Below, piece by piece: positions 46,125 to 54,377 of a stretch of DNA of 64,000 bases. The position numbers were made by a program, and so were the translations under genes. The notes under the pieces were generated by a model. That model searched no databases. It was not told the DNA's origin and worked only from the letters and a program-made list of their open reading frames with translations. Position 1 is the first letter of the stretch; every line of letters starts with the position of its first letter. Origin of the DNA: an uncultured Collinsella sp. (GTDB taxonomy: Bacteria; Actinomycetota; Coriobacteriia; Coriobacteriales; Coriobacteriaceae); NCBI GenBank assembly GCA_900549715.1, contig URPK01000012.1, positions 1-64,000 on the forward strand, read 5' to 3'.

Positions 46125-47465
46125 ATGCTTACTACCAAGGAAGCCGCCGAGCTGCTCGGCATCACTCCGCGCAGGGTGCAGGAGCTCATTAAGAACGGCG
46201 CGCTGACCGCCCGCAAGGCTTCTGGTGTATGGCTCATCGACAAAGACAGCGTCGCCACGCGACTCCGTTCCGTGACCAAAACGGGAGGACGTCCCCGCCG
46301 CGGCCATGGTAAGAGCGAGATCGCATTCGCCCTCATGAACCGCACGCACGAAGTCGCCCAGCTGGTCTACAGCACATCGCGAAAAGACTTTACCCACATC
46401 GGCGCCGACATCGATTACGCCCACGCCCCTATTGGGGTATTTGGCCCCAATAGCCCCATATCGCTCGACTCCTTCCGCATCTGGTGGCGCGGCCGCGGTA
46501 TCCCGCTCGCACGCATTGGGCTAGCCTCCCTGCTTGCAGAAGCCGCAGTCGATGTTCCCGATGAACTCGTACAGCGAAATCTTGGCCTCTCCTTATCCGA
46601 CCAGTATTGGATTAGGCCCCAAGGTTCCGGTCTCGCCTGGGAGGATATCAACTTCTTCAATAACGCCTTTGATGACGTCTCGCTGTCCATTGCACCCTTT
46701 GCCCCAGAGGGAAAAGCGGCTGCCGCAAAGCCCGATAACACCTCGGACGGCAATCTTCAAAAGTACTGGACGTGCGAGGGCGAGCGTCGAATTCTGCATA
46801 AGGCAGGAGCGCACCTGAACCAGGAACCTTATAACGAGCTGGTAGCGACCGCGCTCCACCGTCGCATCCTAAACGCCTGCGATTATGTACCTTACTCGCT
46901 CGAGGGCACGGGTACTTCCGCCCTGAGCACATGCGATGTCTTCTTAACTGATGAAGAAGAGTATGTTCCTGCGTTCTATGTAAACCAGCACGCAAACGCA
47001 GATGAACGGCTAACCGACTACGAGCGATATGTAGCAAACTGCGAGGAGTTCGGGGCGACAGGCGTCAAGGATGCCCTTGACCGCATGATCGTGTGCGACG
47101 ACATCATCGCCAACTACGACCGTCATTGGCGCAACTTCGGCCTCGTGCGAAACGTCAACTCACTGGTCTGCAGACCAGCCCCCATCTTCGATTCGGGCTC
47201 ATCACTCTGGTGCAACATATCACTAGAGGAGCTTAGGGCGGGAGAGCACAGTTTTACCAGCGCACAATTTCATTCAAGTCCCGCCAAACAAATGTTGCTC
47301 GTCGAGGACATGGGCTGGTTTGACGGCGACAAACTCGAGGGCTTTGTCGACGAGGCGATCGAGATTCTGTCTAAAAACGATGCCCTAGCAGCGAGACTGC
47401 CTTATCTAAAAGAGGCGCTAACGTGGCGCCTCGAAAGAATGATCGACATCGCTGAATGGAGTTAG
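46125..47465 (+). CDS. Excisionase-type HTH fused to HipA-like kinase
   Basis: This is a 446-residue protein. Residues 1-55 form a MerR/excisionase-type helix-turn-helix (LTTKEAAELLGITPRRVQEL, then KNGALTARKASGVWLIDKDS). The C-terminal half has HipA/CtkA-like kinase marks: a lysine in RRILHKAGAH, the catalytic ANYDRHWRNFGLVRN (near residue 332) and the metal-binding aspartate in PIFDSGSSLW (near 355). In classical hipBA the DNA-binding antitoxin and kinase are separate; here they are one chain under two operator palindromes. The substrate and toxicity are unknown. Confidence 0.8.
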   Translation: MLTTKEAAELLGITPRRVQELIKNGALTARKASGVWLIDKDSVATRLRSVTKTGGRPRRGHGKSEIAFALMNRTHEVAQLVYSTSRKDFTHIGADIDYAHAPIGVFGPNSPISLDSFRIWWRGRGIPLARIGLASLLAEAAVDVPDELVQRNLGLSLSDQYWIRPQGSGLAWEDINFFNNAFDDVSLSIAPFAPEGKAAAAKPDNTSDGNLQKYWTCEGERRILHKAGAHLNQEPYNELVATALHRRILNACDYVPYSLEGTGTSALSTCDVFLTDEEEYVPAFYVNQHANADERLTDYERYVANCEEFGATGVKDALDRMIVCDDIIANYDRHWRNFGLVRNVNSLVCRPAPIFDSGSSLWCNISLEELRAGEHSFTSAQFHSSPAKQMLLVEDMGWFDGDKLEGFVDEAIEILSKNDALAARLPYLKEALTWRLERMIDIAEWS

Positions 47466-47492
47466 CAAGGCAGCATTGCCCCGCCAACTCCC

Positions 47493-48170
47493 CTACCTCC
47501 CGCGCAGGGCCTTGAGCTTGGCCAGGGCCTCGGGGCTCAGGCGGCTGCCCAGGGTCATCTTGATTTGCGGAGCTTCCTCTGCCTCGTGAACATCGTTATC
47601 GATCTGTTTGATCTCGTCCACCAGCATACGGCTCGAGATGCGCGTGACGCCCTTGCCCATGACGACGGCCTGTATTGTGCCGTCACTCGATACCACGGAG
47701 CACGCGCGGCCTTCCTCACGCGCCTCGATGCAGAGCTTCTGCACCACGGTATCGGCAGAGACGCCCGTCGGCGAGAACTCGATGCGCACGCCGCGGGCCG
47801 GTAGGTTGGGGCGCTCGTTGGAGATGTTGCCCGCGCCGTCGAACACGATCACGGCCTCGTAACGGCCCTGGGCAAACGCCGCGACATCGTTGATAAGCGC
47901 AGTACGAGCCATATCGTGGACGTCGCTGGAATATGGATCGTCGGAATGGTCGTAGACGAGCTTTTCGTAGCGCGGCGTGCAGTGAATCACGTTGTAGCCG
48001 TCGACCACCAGCAGCTCGGGCTTATTGGAGTGCACCGTCGAGACCGGGTCGGCGATAGCCTGCGCAAACGCATTGCCGCCCACGCCATAGGTCGCGGCCG
48101 AAACAATTGGCTTGGCCGAGCCCTCGCCAAAGCGCTTGGCCTTGGACTTGGCGCGGTTCTTCTTGGACAT
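47493..48170 (-). CDS. yacP: NYN-domain ribonuclease YacP/Rae1-like
   Basis: This 225-residue protein has a PIN-like NYN nuclease domain: LLVVDGYNVIHCTPRYEKLV supplies the first acidic residue, VIVFDGAG the second, and SPTGVSADTVVQKLC and VSSDGTIQA the rest. The B. subtilis homologue Rae1 cuts mRNA on the ribosome. The basic N-terminus (KKNRAKSKAKRFG) suits RNA or ribosome contact. It begins 3 nt after rlmB, the usual neighbour of this family. Confidence 0.88.
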   Translation of the reverse strand: MSKKNRAKSKAKRFGEGSAKPIVSAATYGVGGNAFAQAIADPVSTVHSNKPELLVVDGYNVIHCTPRYEKLVYDHSDDPYSSDVHDMARTALINDVAAFAQGRYEAVIVFDGAGNISNERPNLPARGVRIEFSPTGVSADTVVQKLCIEAREEGRACSVVSSDGTIQAVVMGKGVTRISSRMLVDEIKQIDNDVHEAEEAPQIKMTLGSRLSPEALAKLKALRGR

Positions 48171-48173
48171 GCG

Positions 48174-49088
48174 CTACTCCTCCCCCATGAGCTCGCCGGC
48201 ATTGCGGCGCAGCCACTCAAAGCACAGCGCGGTGGTCGCCTGGGCCACATTGAGACTCTCGGTCATGCCGCGCTGGGGAAGCTTGGTCAAAAAGTCGCAT
48301 TTCTCGAGCACCAGGCGCGAGATGCCGTCGCCCTCGGAGCCCATGACGAGCGCAACGCGGCCCTCAAAGGGAGCATCCCAGCAGCTGCCCTTGGCGTGCT
48401 CGGAAGCACCGCTCACCCAAAAGCCGGCGGCCTTGAGGTCGTCAAGCGCTCGGGCGATATTGGGAACCTGCGCGATGGGCAGGTGCATGACGGCACCAGC
48501 AGAGGTTTTGTAGCTGCCCACGGTCACACCGGCGGCGCGCTTGTTTGCAATGATGACGCCCGCCGCGCCCACGACCTCGGCGGAGCGCACGATCGCACCA
48601 AAGTTGCCATCGTCGGTCACATGGTCGAGCACGACGACGAGCGCCGGTCCGTCACCCGCGCGATCGAGGATATCGGCGACATCAGCATAGGGGAAATTAC
48701 CCACCTCGAGCGCAATGCCCTGGTGAGCGCCATGGCTCGACAGCGCATCGAGCTGCGCGCGCGGCACATACTTAATGCGGGCACCCGCGGCGTTGAGGTC
48801 ATCGACCAGGCGCGACAAGGCGGCATCGCGCTCCCCGCCCTCGGCGATGAGCGCGCACTTGATGGGAAAACCAGTGCGCAGCGCCTCGGCGGCAGCACGA
48901 CGACCTTCGATAAACTCGCCCTTGGGAACCTGGATAGCGTCGCGGTTACGATCGCGTTGCGGACGTGCGGCCTGGGCGCGATCGCGCTGGCCCTTGGGAG
49001 CGGCAGCGCGGTCGTTGCGGCGAATCGGACGCGAGCCAGAAGCAGTCTGCTTGCCGCCACGAGGCGCACGCTTGCGATTGTCGGCCAT
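48174..49088 (-). CDS. rlmB: 23S rRNA 2'-O-methyltransferase RlmB (SpoU family)
   Basis: This 304-residue enzyme has a basic, poorly conserved N-terminus (about 1-55), a substrate-binding domain and the SPOUT methyltransferase core: VVLDHVTDDGNFGAIVRSAE, LVMGSEGDGIS and LPQRGMTESLNVAQA form the knotted SAM site. RlmB methylates G2251 (E. coli numbering) of 23S rRNA. ATG 49088 follows AAGGAGG by 7 nt. It lies between cysS and yacP, a conserved order. Confidence 0.92.
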   Translation of the reverse strand: MADNRKRAPRGGKQTASGSRPIRRNDRAAAPKGQRDRAQAARPQRDRNRDAIQVPKGEFIEGRRAAAEALRTGFPIKCALIAEGGERDAALSRLVDDLNAAGARIKYVPRAQLDALSSHGAHQGIALEVGNFPYADVADILDRAGDGPALVVVLDHVTDDGNFGAIVRSAEVVGAAGVIIANKRAAGVTVGSYKTSAGAVMHLPIAQVPNIARALDDLKAAGFWVSGASEHAKGSCWDAPFEGRVALVMGSEGDGISRLVLEKCDFLTKLPQRGMTESLNVAQATTALCFEWLRRNAGELMGEE

Positions 49089-49231
49089 AAAACGGCCTCC
49101 TTAAATAGATAACGAACAAGAATCGACCGTCCGAGCCATGGCACCTTGCCTTTCAATCGTCGGGCATGACCACCAGGTCTATGCCCTCCTCTTTCAAGGC
49201 AATCTGCCGCACCTCGAACGGTCGACAAATA

Positions 49232-50698
49232 CTAGAGACTCTTAATACGAGTGCCCGCGGCAGTATCCTCAATGGTGAGGCCCAGGTCCTTGAGCTGGTC
49301 GCGGATGGCGTCTGCCAGATCCCAGTTCTTGGCGGCGCGGGCCTCGGCGCGGGCCTCGAGAATCTTGGCAGCGGCCTCGTCCACGTCGTCGCCCGTGTAG
49401 GCAACCAGGCCGGCGGCTACGCCCAGCAGGCCCAGCGGCAACTCGACCTTTGGCTCGGGGAGCTCAACGCCAAACGTATCGAGCAGCTCGACCAGCGTAT
49501 CGGCGGCGGCAAGCGCGGCGGCCTTGTCGGCAGCGTCGCCCGCCTGCTCCAGGTACTGGTTGCACTCGGTCACAAAGCCAAAGACGGCACCCATGGCACC
49601 GGCGGTGTTAAAGTCGTCGTCCATGCACTCCTTAAAGGTGGCACGGGTCTCGGCGGCCTTGGCGGCAAACGCCTCGGATGCTGCCTCATCGGCATCGGCC
49701 GTCGCATGGTTCGCGGCCCAGCGCAGGTTCTCGACCGTACCGGCGATACGCGTGAGCGAGTTCTCGGCACCCTCCAAGCGCTCCCAAGAAAAGTCGAGCG
49801 GCGAGCGATAGCTCGTCTGCAGCATCAGCAGGCGCAGGGCGGCAGCGGAGTGCTGCTCGAGGACCTCGGCCAGCGTAAAGAAGTTGCCGAGCGACTTGGA
49901 CATTTTCTCGCCGTCTACCAGCAGCATGCCCGTGTGCATCCAGGTGTTGGAGAAACCCTGGTGCCAGGCGCAGGTGGCCTGGGCACACTCGTTCTCGTGA
50001 TGCGGGAAGGCAAGGTCGGAGCCGCCGCCGTGGATGTCGATCGGGGTGCCCAGGTAGCGATGCACCATGGCGGCGCACTCGGTGTGCCAACCGGGACGGC
50101 CTTCGCCCCAGGGGCTCGGCCAGCTGGGCTCGCCGGGCTTGGCGGCCTTCCACAGGGCAAAGTCGAGCGGGTCGTTCTTGTCCTCGTTCTCCTCGATGCG
50201 CGCGCCAACCATCAGATCGTCGATGTTGCGGCCCGAAACCTGACCATAGTTGGGATCGCTGCGCACGGCAAAGTACACGTCGCCGTTATCGGCGGCGTAG
50301 GCATGGCCCTGCTCGATAAGCGTCTTGATCATAGCGATCATGGGGCCGATCTCCTTGGTGGCGCGGGGGCGCACATCGGGATCGAGCACGTTGGCGGCAC
50401 GCATGACGCCGATGAACTTGTCGGAGAACTCCGTCGCGACCTCGGCGGCCGTGCGGCCCTGCTCGTTGGCGCGCTTGATGATCTTGTCATCGACATCGGT
50501 GAGGTTCTGGGCGAACGTGACCTCGTAGCCGCTCGCGATGAGCCAGCGACGAATCACGTCAAAGCTGATGAACGTGCGAGCATTGCCGATGTGGATGTTG
50601 TCGTAGACCGTGGGGCCGCACACGTACATGCGAACCTTGCCGGACTCGATGGGCTGGAACTCTTCCTTTTTATGGGTAGCGCTGTTGTAGATACGCAT
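49232..50698 (-). CDS. cysS: Cysteinyl-tRNA synthetase
   Basis: This 488-residue class I synthetase has the HIGH motif in YVCGPTVYDNIHIGNARTFI and the KMSKS motif in DGEKMSKSLGN. The zinc-binding site includes CGPT and WHTECAAM. A C-terminal helical anticodon-binding region and a short tail follow. ATG 50698 follows AAGGAG by 6 nt, and the gene begins 3 nt after ispF. Confidence 0.97.
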   Translation of the reverse strand: MRIYNSATHKKEEFQPIESGKVRMYVCGPTVYDNIHIGNARTFISFDVIRRWLIASGYEVTFAQNLTDVDDKIIKRANEQGRTAAEVATEFSDKFIGVMRAANVLDPDVRPRATKEIGPMIAMIKTLIEQGHAYAADNGDVYFAVRSDPNYGQVSGRNIDDLMVGARIEENEDKNDPLDFALWKAAKPGEPSWPSPWGEGRPGWHTECAAMVHRYLGTPIDIHGGGSDLAFPHHENECAQATCAWHQGFSNTWMHTGMLLVDGEKMSKSLGNFFTLAEVLEQHSAAALRLLMLQTSYRSPLDFSWERLEGAENSLTRIAGTVENLRWAANHATADADEAASEAFAAKAAETRATFKECMDDDFNTAGAMGAVFGFVTECNQYLEQAGDAADKAAALAAADTLVELLDTFGVELPEPKVELPLGLLGVAAGLVAYTGDDVDEAAAKILEARAEARAAKNWDLADAIRDQLKDLGLTIEDTAAGTRIKSL

Positions 50699-50701
50699 TC
50701 G

Positions 50702-51196
50702 TTACTCCTTAACGGTTTTCTGTAGCAGGCAGACGGCCCAGGCGCCAATTCCCTCGCCCTGGCCTTCCCAACCGAGCTTTTCGGTCGTGGTGGCGGCGAC
50801 GCCCACGTTTTCGACGTCGACACCCAGGGCATGAGCAAGGTTGGCGCGCATGGCATCGCGGTGCGGAGTGATCTTGGGTTGCTGGCAGGCAATGGTGCAA
50901 TCGGCATCGACAAACTCAAAGCCAAGCTCGCGCGCATAGTCCATCACGCGAGCGAGCAGCACCATCGAATCGGCACCCTCGTAGGCGGGATCGGTGTCGG
51001 GGAATAGCTTGCCGATATCTCCCCCGCGGCAGGCGCCCAGAATGGCGTCGGCCAAGGCGTGCGCGAGCACATCGGCATCCGAGTGGCCCAGCAGGCCGCG
51101 CTCGTAGGGAATGTCGACCCCGCCGATGATACATCGACGCCCCTCCACCAAACGGTGGACGTCGTAGCCGTGGCCAATGCGCAGGTTACTGAACAT
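50702..51196 (-). CDS. ispF: 2-C-methyl-D-erythritol 2,4-cyclodiphosphate synthase
   Basis: This 164-residue trimeric zinc enzyme of the MEP isoprenoid pathway has metal ligands in GHGYDVHRLVEG and LLGHSDADVLAHALADAI. The C-terminal VGVAATTTEKLGWEGQGEGI is diagnostic. It overlaps the end of ispD by 11 nt, so the two consecutive pathway steps are coupled. Confidence 0.96.
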   Translation of the reverse strand: MFSNLRIGHGYDVHRLVEGRRCIIGGVDIPYERGLLGHSDADVLAHALADAILGACRGGDIGKLFPDTDPAYEGADSMVLLARVMDYARELGFEFVDADCTIACQQPKITPHRDAMRANLAHALGVDVENVGVAATTTEKLGWEGQGEGIGAWAVCLLQKTVKE

Positions 51197-51914
51197 GGGG
51201 AAGGTCCTCTCCCTCGGCCATGCGACCGAGCAGAATCGCGGTTACGGGACGCAGGTCCTCGGGCACCGTCACCTTAAGGTTATCGCGCGGGCTCTGGACA
51301 CAGCGGACGCGCCCGCCCATGCGCTCGACCAGCGATGAATCGTCGGTGCCGATAAAGCCCTCGGCGATAGCAGCGGCGTGAGCGCGCTTCATGGCGTCGA
51401 CGCTAAAGATCTGCGGCGTCTGCGCGGCCCAATAGAGCTCGCGCGGCGGCGTCTCGACGATGTTGTCGCCATCGACGATCTTGAGTGTGTCGATGGCAGG
51501 CTGGCCGCACACGACGCCGTCGAGGGCACGGTCGCCCACAAGCACGTCGATAGCGTGATCGATGGCCTCGGTCGTAATGAGCGGACGAGCGCCATCGTGA
51601 ATGGCGACGTATTCAAAGCCCGCCGGCACCGCGTGCACGCCTGCGCGGGTGGAATCCTGGCGGGTCTCGCCGGCATCGGCAAAGCTGATGGGCGTGTTAT
51701 ACGAATATGGGCTGATGGCCAGGCGGCGCATCTCGGCGCGGCGCTCGGCAGGACACACCACCACGATGTGGCCGACCTTGTCGCTCCGATCGAACGCACG
51801 GATGGACCAGCTCATGAGCGGACGGCCCGCCACGTTAACGAGCTGCTTGCCGCCGGGATTTCCAAAGCGCTGGCCGCTGCCGCCGGCAACGACCACGGCG
51901 CATACGGGCGCCAT
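51186..51914 (-). CDS. ispD: 2-C-methyl-D-erythritol 4-phosphate cytidylyltransferase
   Basis: This 242-residue enzyme makes CDP-methylerythritol. The nucleotide-binding VCAVVVAGGSGQRFGNPGGK, AIHDGARPLI, TDDSSLVERMG and DNLKVTVPEDL are all present. Its start codon shares one base with the disA stop, and it overlaps ispF downstream. Confidence 0.95.
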   Translation of the reverse strand: MAPVCAVVVAGGSGQRFGNPGGKQLVNVAGRPLMSWSIRAFDRSDKVGHIVVVCPAERRAEMRRLAISPYSYNTPISFADAGETRQDSTRAGVHAVPAGFEYVAIHDGARPLITTEAIDHAIDVLVGDRALDGVVCGQPAIDTLKIVDGDNIVETPPRELYWAAQTPQIFSVDAMKRAHAAAIAEGFIGTDDSSLVERMGGRVRCVQSPRDNLKVTVPEDLRPVTAILLGRMAEGEDLPHVQ

Positions 51915-52981
51915 TATGCGTTCCCCTGTTTGGTGCCCTTCATGCGGTACAGCGAGTCCGCAAGAATGGCAGGGTTGTTGACGCCAAAGTCGCCCAGGCG
52001 CTCCGGATCCTCGCTGATGTCATCCATGAGCTCCTGTAACGAGCCGTACTCGTCGACGATCTTCTCGGCCACGCCGTCGCGCACGACGGACACGCGAGAA
52101 AGCGTGCGCAGGCCCAGCGGCGTCATGACGGAGTCCTCGTCCAGGTCGTCGTAACCCAGAACCGCCGCCACATGCTGCGGGTCGGACAAGTCCTTGGGCG
52201 TCATGCGGCTCAGGTTGGCGCGGATCTTTTCGGCATTGGCCTCGGAGGAATCGCTCGCATAGTCGCGAATCATCAGGTCGTACTCGGTATCCATGCTGGA
52301 GCCGGCGAGCTGCTCGAGCTGCATCTGCACGAGCTTGCCCTGGTTGCCCAGCTTGACAATGCAATCCTTAAGCTCAGTCTTTGCCTGCTGCATGATCTCG
52401 AAGCTCGAGAAAATCCCGGTAATGTCGGCGAGCGTAACGTAGTCATCGAGCTCGAGGGCCGTCAGACGCAGCAGGGAGCGGTCGAGCGACTGACGGGTGG
52501 TCTGAAGCGTGGCGACGAGCTGGTTGACCGAGCTCATGATGGTGGTGACGGGCTGAATCTCATAGCTCTTGCCGTGAACGTACACGTTGACGACGGCACG
52601 ACGGGCCGAGACCGAGATCACGATGGCATCGGTGAGCACCGACATGCGAGCGGCAGTGCGGTGACGCATGCCCGTCTCGCTCGTGGCAAGCGAGGGATCG
52701 GGATTGAGGTGGAAGTTGGCGCGCAGGATCTGGGTGAGGTCGCCGTCGATAACGATGGCACCGTCCATCTTGGAGAGCTCGAACAGGCGGTTCGAGGTGA
52801 ACGAAATGTTGAGTGGGAAGCCGTCGTTACCGGCAGCGAGCACGTTTTCGGTGTCGCCGACGCAGATAAGGGCACCCAGGTGACCGGCGATGATCATGTC
52901 GAGGGCGGTGCGGATCGGCTGACCAGGTGCCGTCAGGCGGATGGCCTGTTCCATACGCTTTTGCAGCTCGTTCTTATCCAA
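51914..52981 (-). CDS. disA: Diadenylate cyclase / DNA integrity scanning protein DisA
   Basis: This 355-residue protein makes c-di-AMP and scans DNA for branched structures. The DAC domain carries the catalytic DGAIVIDGD (near residue 73) and MRHRTAARMS (near 108). A helical linker and C-terminal HhH domain follow (EDPERLGDFGVNNPAILADS). The TTG start at 52981 has GGGAG 7 nt upstream. It heads the disA-ispD-ispF-cysS-rlmB-yacP run, as in many Gram-positive bacteria. Confidence 0.95.
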   Translation of the reverse strand: MDKNELQKRMEQAIRLTAPGQPIRTALDMIIAGHLGALICVGDTENVLAAGNDGFPLNISFTSNRLFELSKMDGAIVIDGDLTQILRANFHLNPDPSLATSETGMRHRTAARMSVLTDAIVISVSARRAVVNVYVHGKSYEIQPVTTIMSSVNQLVATLQTTRQSLDRSLLRLTALELDDYVTLADITGIFSSFEIMQQAKTELKDCIVKLGNQGKLVQMQLEQLAGSSMDTEYDLMIRDYASDSSEANAEKIRANLSRMTPKDLSDPQHVAAVLGYDDLDEDSVMTPLGLRTLSRVSVVRDGVAEKIVDEYGSLQELMDDISEDPERLGDFGVNNPAILADSLYRMKGTKQGNA

Positions 52982-53090
52982 GGCATCGCTCCCATCGCAT
53001 ACGCTCCATAAACGCTAAATAGTTTCTCACGGTTTGTCCCCGCGGCGCTCGCGAAATCCGATGCTTACAGAATGAGCGAACACAGCTTAG

Positions 53091-53123
53091 GTAGCTCATT
53101 TGGGACGGGATCTTTTGACCACC
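53091..53123. repeat. Degenerate hairpin with GGGACGGG loop
   Basis: GGTAGCTCA and TGACCACC pair imperfectly around TTTGGGACGGGATCTTT, the same loop core as the perfect hairpin at 17153-17189. It lies in the disA-mntP divergent region. Confidence 0.4.
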
Positions 53124-53201
53124 CATGTGGTAGCATCGGGTCTCATATAAATGAGGGAGTAGTCGTGTAATCGGGTTCGCCCGCAGAGAGGGAGCCAGAC
53201 T

Positions 53202-53780
53202 ATGGGACTAGCAGAGCTCGCGTTGCTCGCCGTTGGCCTTTCGATGGACGCCTTTGCCGTTTCCATCTGCAAGGGCCTCGGCATGAAGAAGATCAACTTT
53301 AAAGTCGCCGTGGTGCTCGGCCTGTTCTTTGGCGGCTTTCAGGCCGGCATGCCCGTAATCGGATGGGCGCTCGGCAGTCAATTCATGGGCATCATCGGAC
53401 CCATCGACCATTGGATCGCCTTTATCCTTTTGGCCTTCATCGGCGGCAAAATGCTGTGGGAGGCCTTTACCGAGGACGAGGATGAAGGCGACGGCAAGGA
53501 TGCCGAGAAGGTTGACCTGGGCGAGTACCTAATCCTCGCCATCGCCACCTCAATTGACGCCCTAGCCGTAGGCATCTCGTTTGCCGCGCTCTCGGTCGAC
53601 ATCGTTCCCGCTGTATCGCTTATCGGCGTCACAACGTTTATCTTCTCCGTCGCCGGTGTAGTGATCGGCCACACCTTTGGCGCGCGCTACGAAAAACCCG
53701 CCACCATCGTGGGCGGCGTCGTGCTCATCCTCATCGGGCTTAAGATCTTACTTGAGCATCTGGGGATCCTCGCGATATAA
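53202..53780 (+). CDS. mntP: Manganese efflux pump MntP
   Basis: This 192-residue protein has six transmembrane segments in two repeats. The acidic motifs in GLSMDAFAVSICKGLGMK and ATSIDALAVGISFAAL are those of the MntP family, which exports Mn(II). ATG 53202 follows AGGGAG by 7 nt. The 5' region contains GGGAGTAG, reminiscent of the start of yybP-ykoY Mn riboswitches, but the rest of that motif is not clear. Confidence 0.93.
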   Translation: MGLAELALLAVGLSMDAFAVSICKGLGMKKINFKVAVVLGLFFGGFQAGMPVIGWALGSQFMGIIGPIDHWIAFILLAFIGGKMLWEAFTEDEDEGDGKDAEKVDLGEYLILAIATSIDALAVGISFAALSVDIVPAVSLIGVTTFIFSVAGVVIGHTFGARYEKPATIVGGVVLILIGLKILLEHLGILAI

Positions 53781-53820
53781 AAAACGCCTCTCATAAGCCA
53801 ACGTCAATGTAGGGGTCTCA

Positions 53821-53888
53821 TGCAGAGTTTTGCATAATGCCTATTCATGCAGACTTTTGCATGTCATACTGATATGCAAAAGTCTGCA
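53821..53888. promoter_or_regulatory. hipBA operator region (three boxes)
   Basis: TGCAGACTTTTGCAT (53848-53862) is perfectly inverted at 53874-53888, and a 14-of-15 direct copy lies at 53821-53835. The boxes start 27 and 26 bp apart, directly before the hipB-like gene. Such repeated boxes are typical of HipB autoregulation. Confidence 0.8.
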
Positions 53889-53903
53889 CGTTAGGAGATC
53901 GCC

Positions 53904-54374
53904 GTGGATACCCTTCCCATCACCACACCGCGCCAAGCTGGCATCTACGTGCGCCAGGCACGCGAGACTCAGGGTCTCACCCGTGCCGCCCTCGCCAAAA
54001 AGGCCGGTGTTTCGGAGCGCCTGCTCGCATCGCTCGAGCTAGGCGATGCCACGGGCATTCGACTCGACAAGTTGCTGGCGATTTTCGACGCTCTTGGACT
54101 GGCACTCGCCGCTCAAGGGGATATCGGCGAAGCGAAAAACGAGCGACCAGTCGACGCCCCGCATGACAATCCGCTGCCTCGCAGCATCCCCAGGCGCCAT
54201 CACACTCAACGTCCCTCTCATAGCTACCGTCGCTGCGCCGCCATTCCGGCTCTTGCAGATGCCCCCTTTACATCCGCACTCTACGACGAGGTCTTCGCCG
54301 ATTTCGCCATGTCCAATCTCGGAGTCTCGATTGCCGCAAACGCACCCGCCCAAGCCAAGTCTGAAGGGAAATAG
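53904..54374 (+). CDS. hipB: HipB-like antitoxin (HTH)
   Basis: This 156-residue protein has an N-terminal Xre-type helix-turn-helix (IYVRQARETQGLTRAALAKK, then AGVSERLLASLELGDATGIR) and a long, low-complexity C-terminal tail rich in Pro/Ala/Arg, unusual for HipB (normally about 90 residues). GTG 53904 follows AGGAG by 6 nt. hipA follows 3 nt after the stop. It probably binds the boxes upstream and neutralises HipA. Confidence 0.82.
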   Translation: MDTLPITTPRQAGIYVRQARETQGLTRAALAKKAGVSERLLASLELGDATGIRLDKLLAIFDALGLALAAQGDIGEAKNERPVDAPHDNPLPRSIPRRHHTQRPSHSYRRCAAIPALADAPFTSALYDEVFADFAMSNLGVSIAANAPAQAKSEGK

Positions 54375-54377
54375 TCT

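Noticed and set aside
45827..47465. Integrated element using tRNA-Thr(TGT) as attachment site
   Set aside because: The position is suggestive, but no integrase gene and no duplicated tRNA 3' end could be found in the window.
49153..49404. A minus-strand frame ending LKEEGIDLVVMPDD
   Set aside because: It runs out of frame through the cysS 3' end; only the last few residues look protein-like, and no start or ribosome-binding site supports it.
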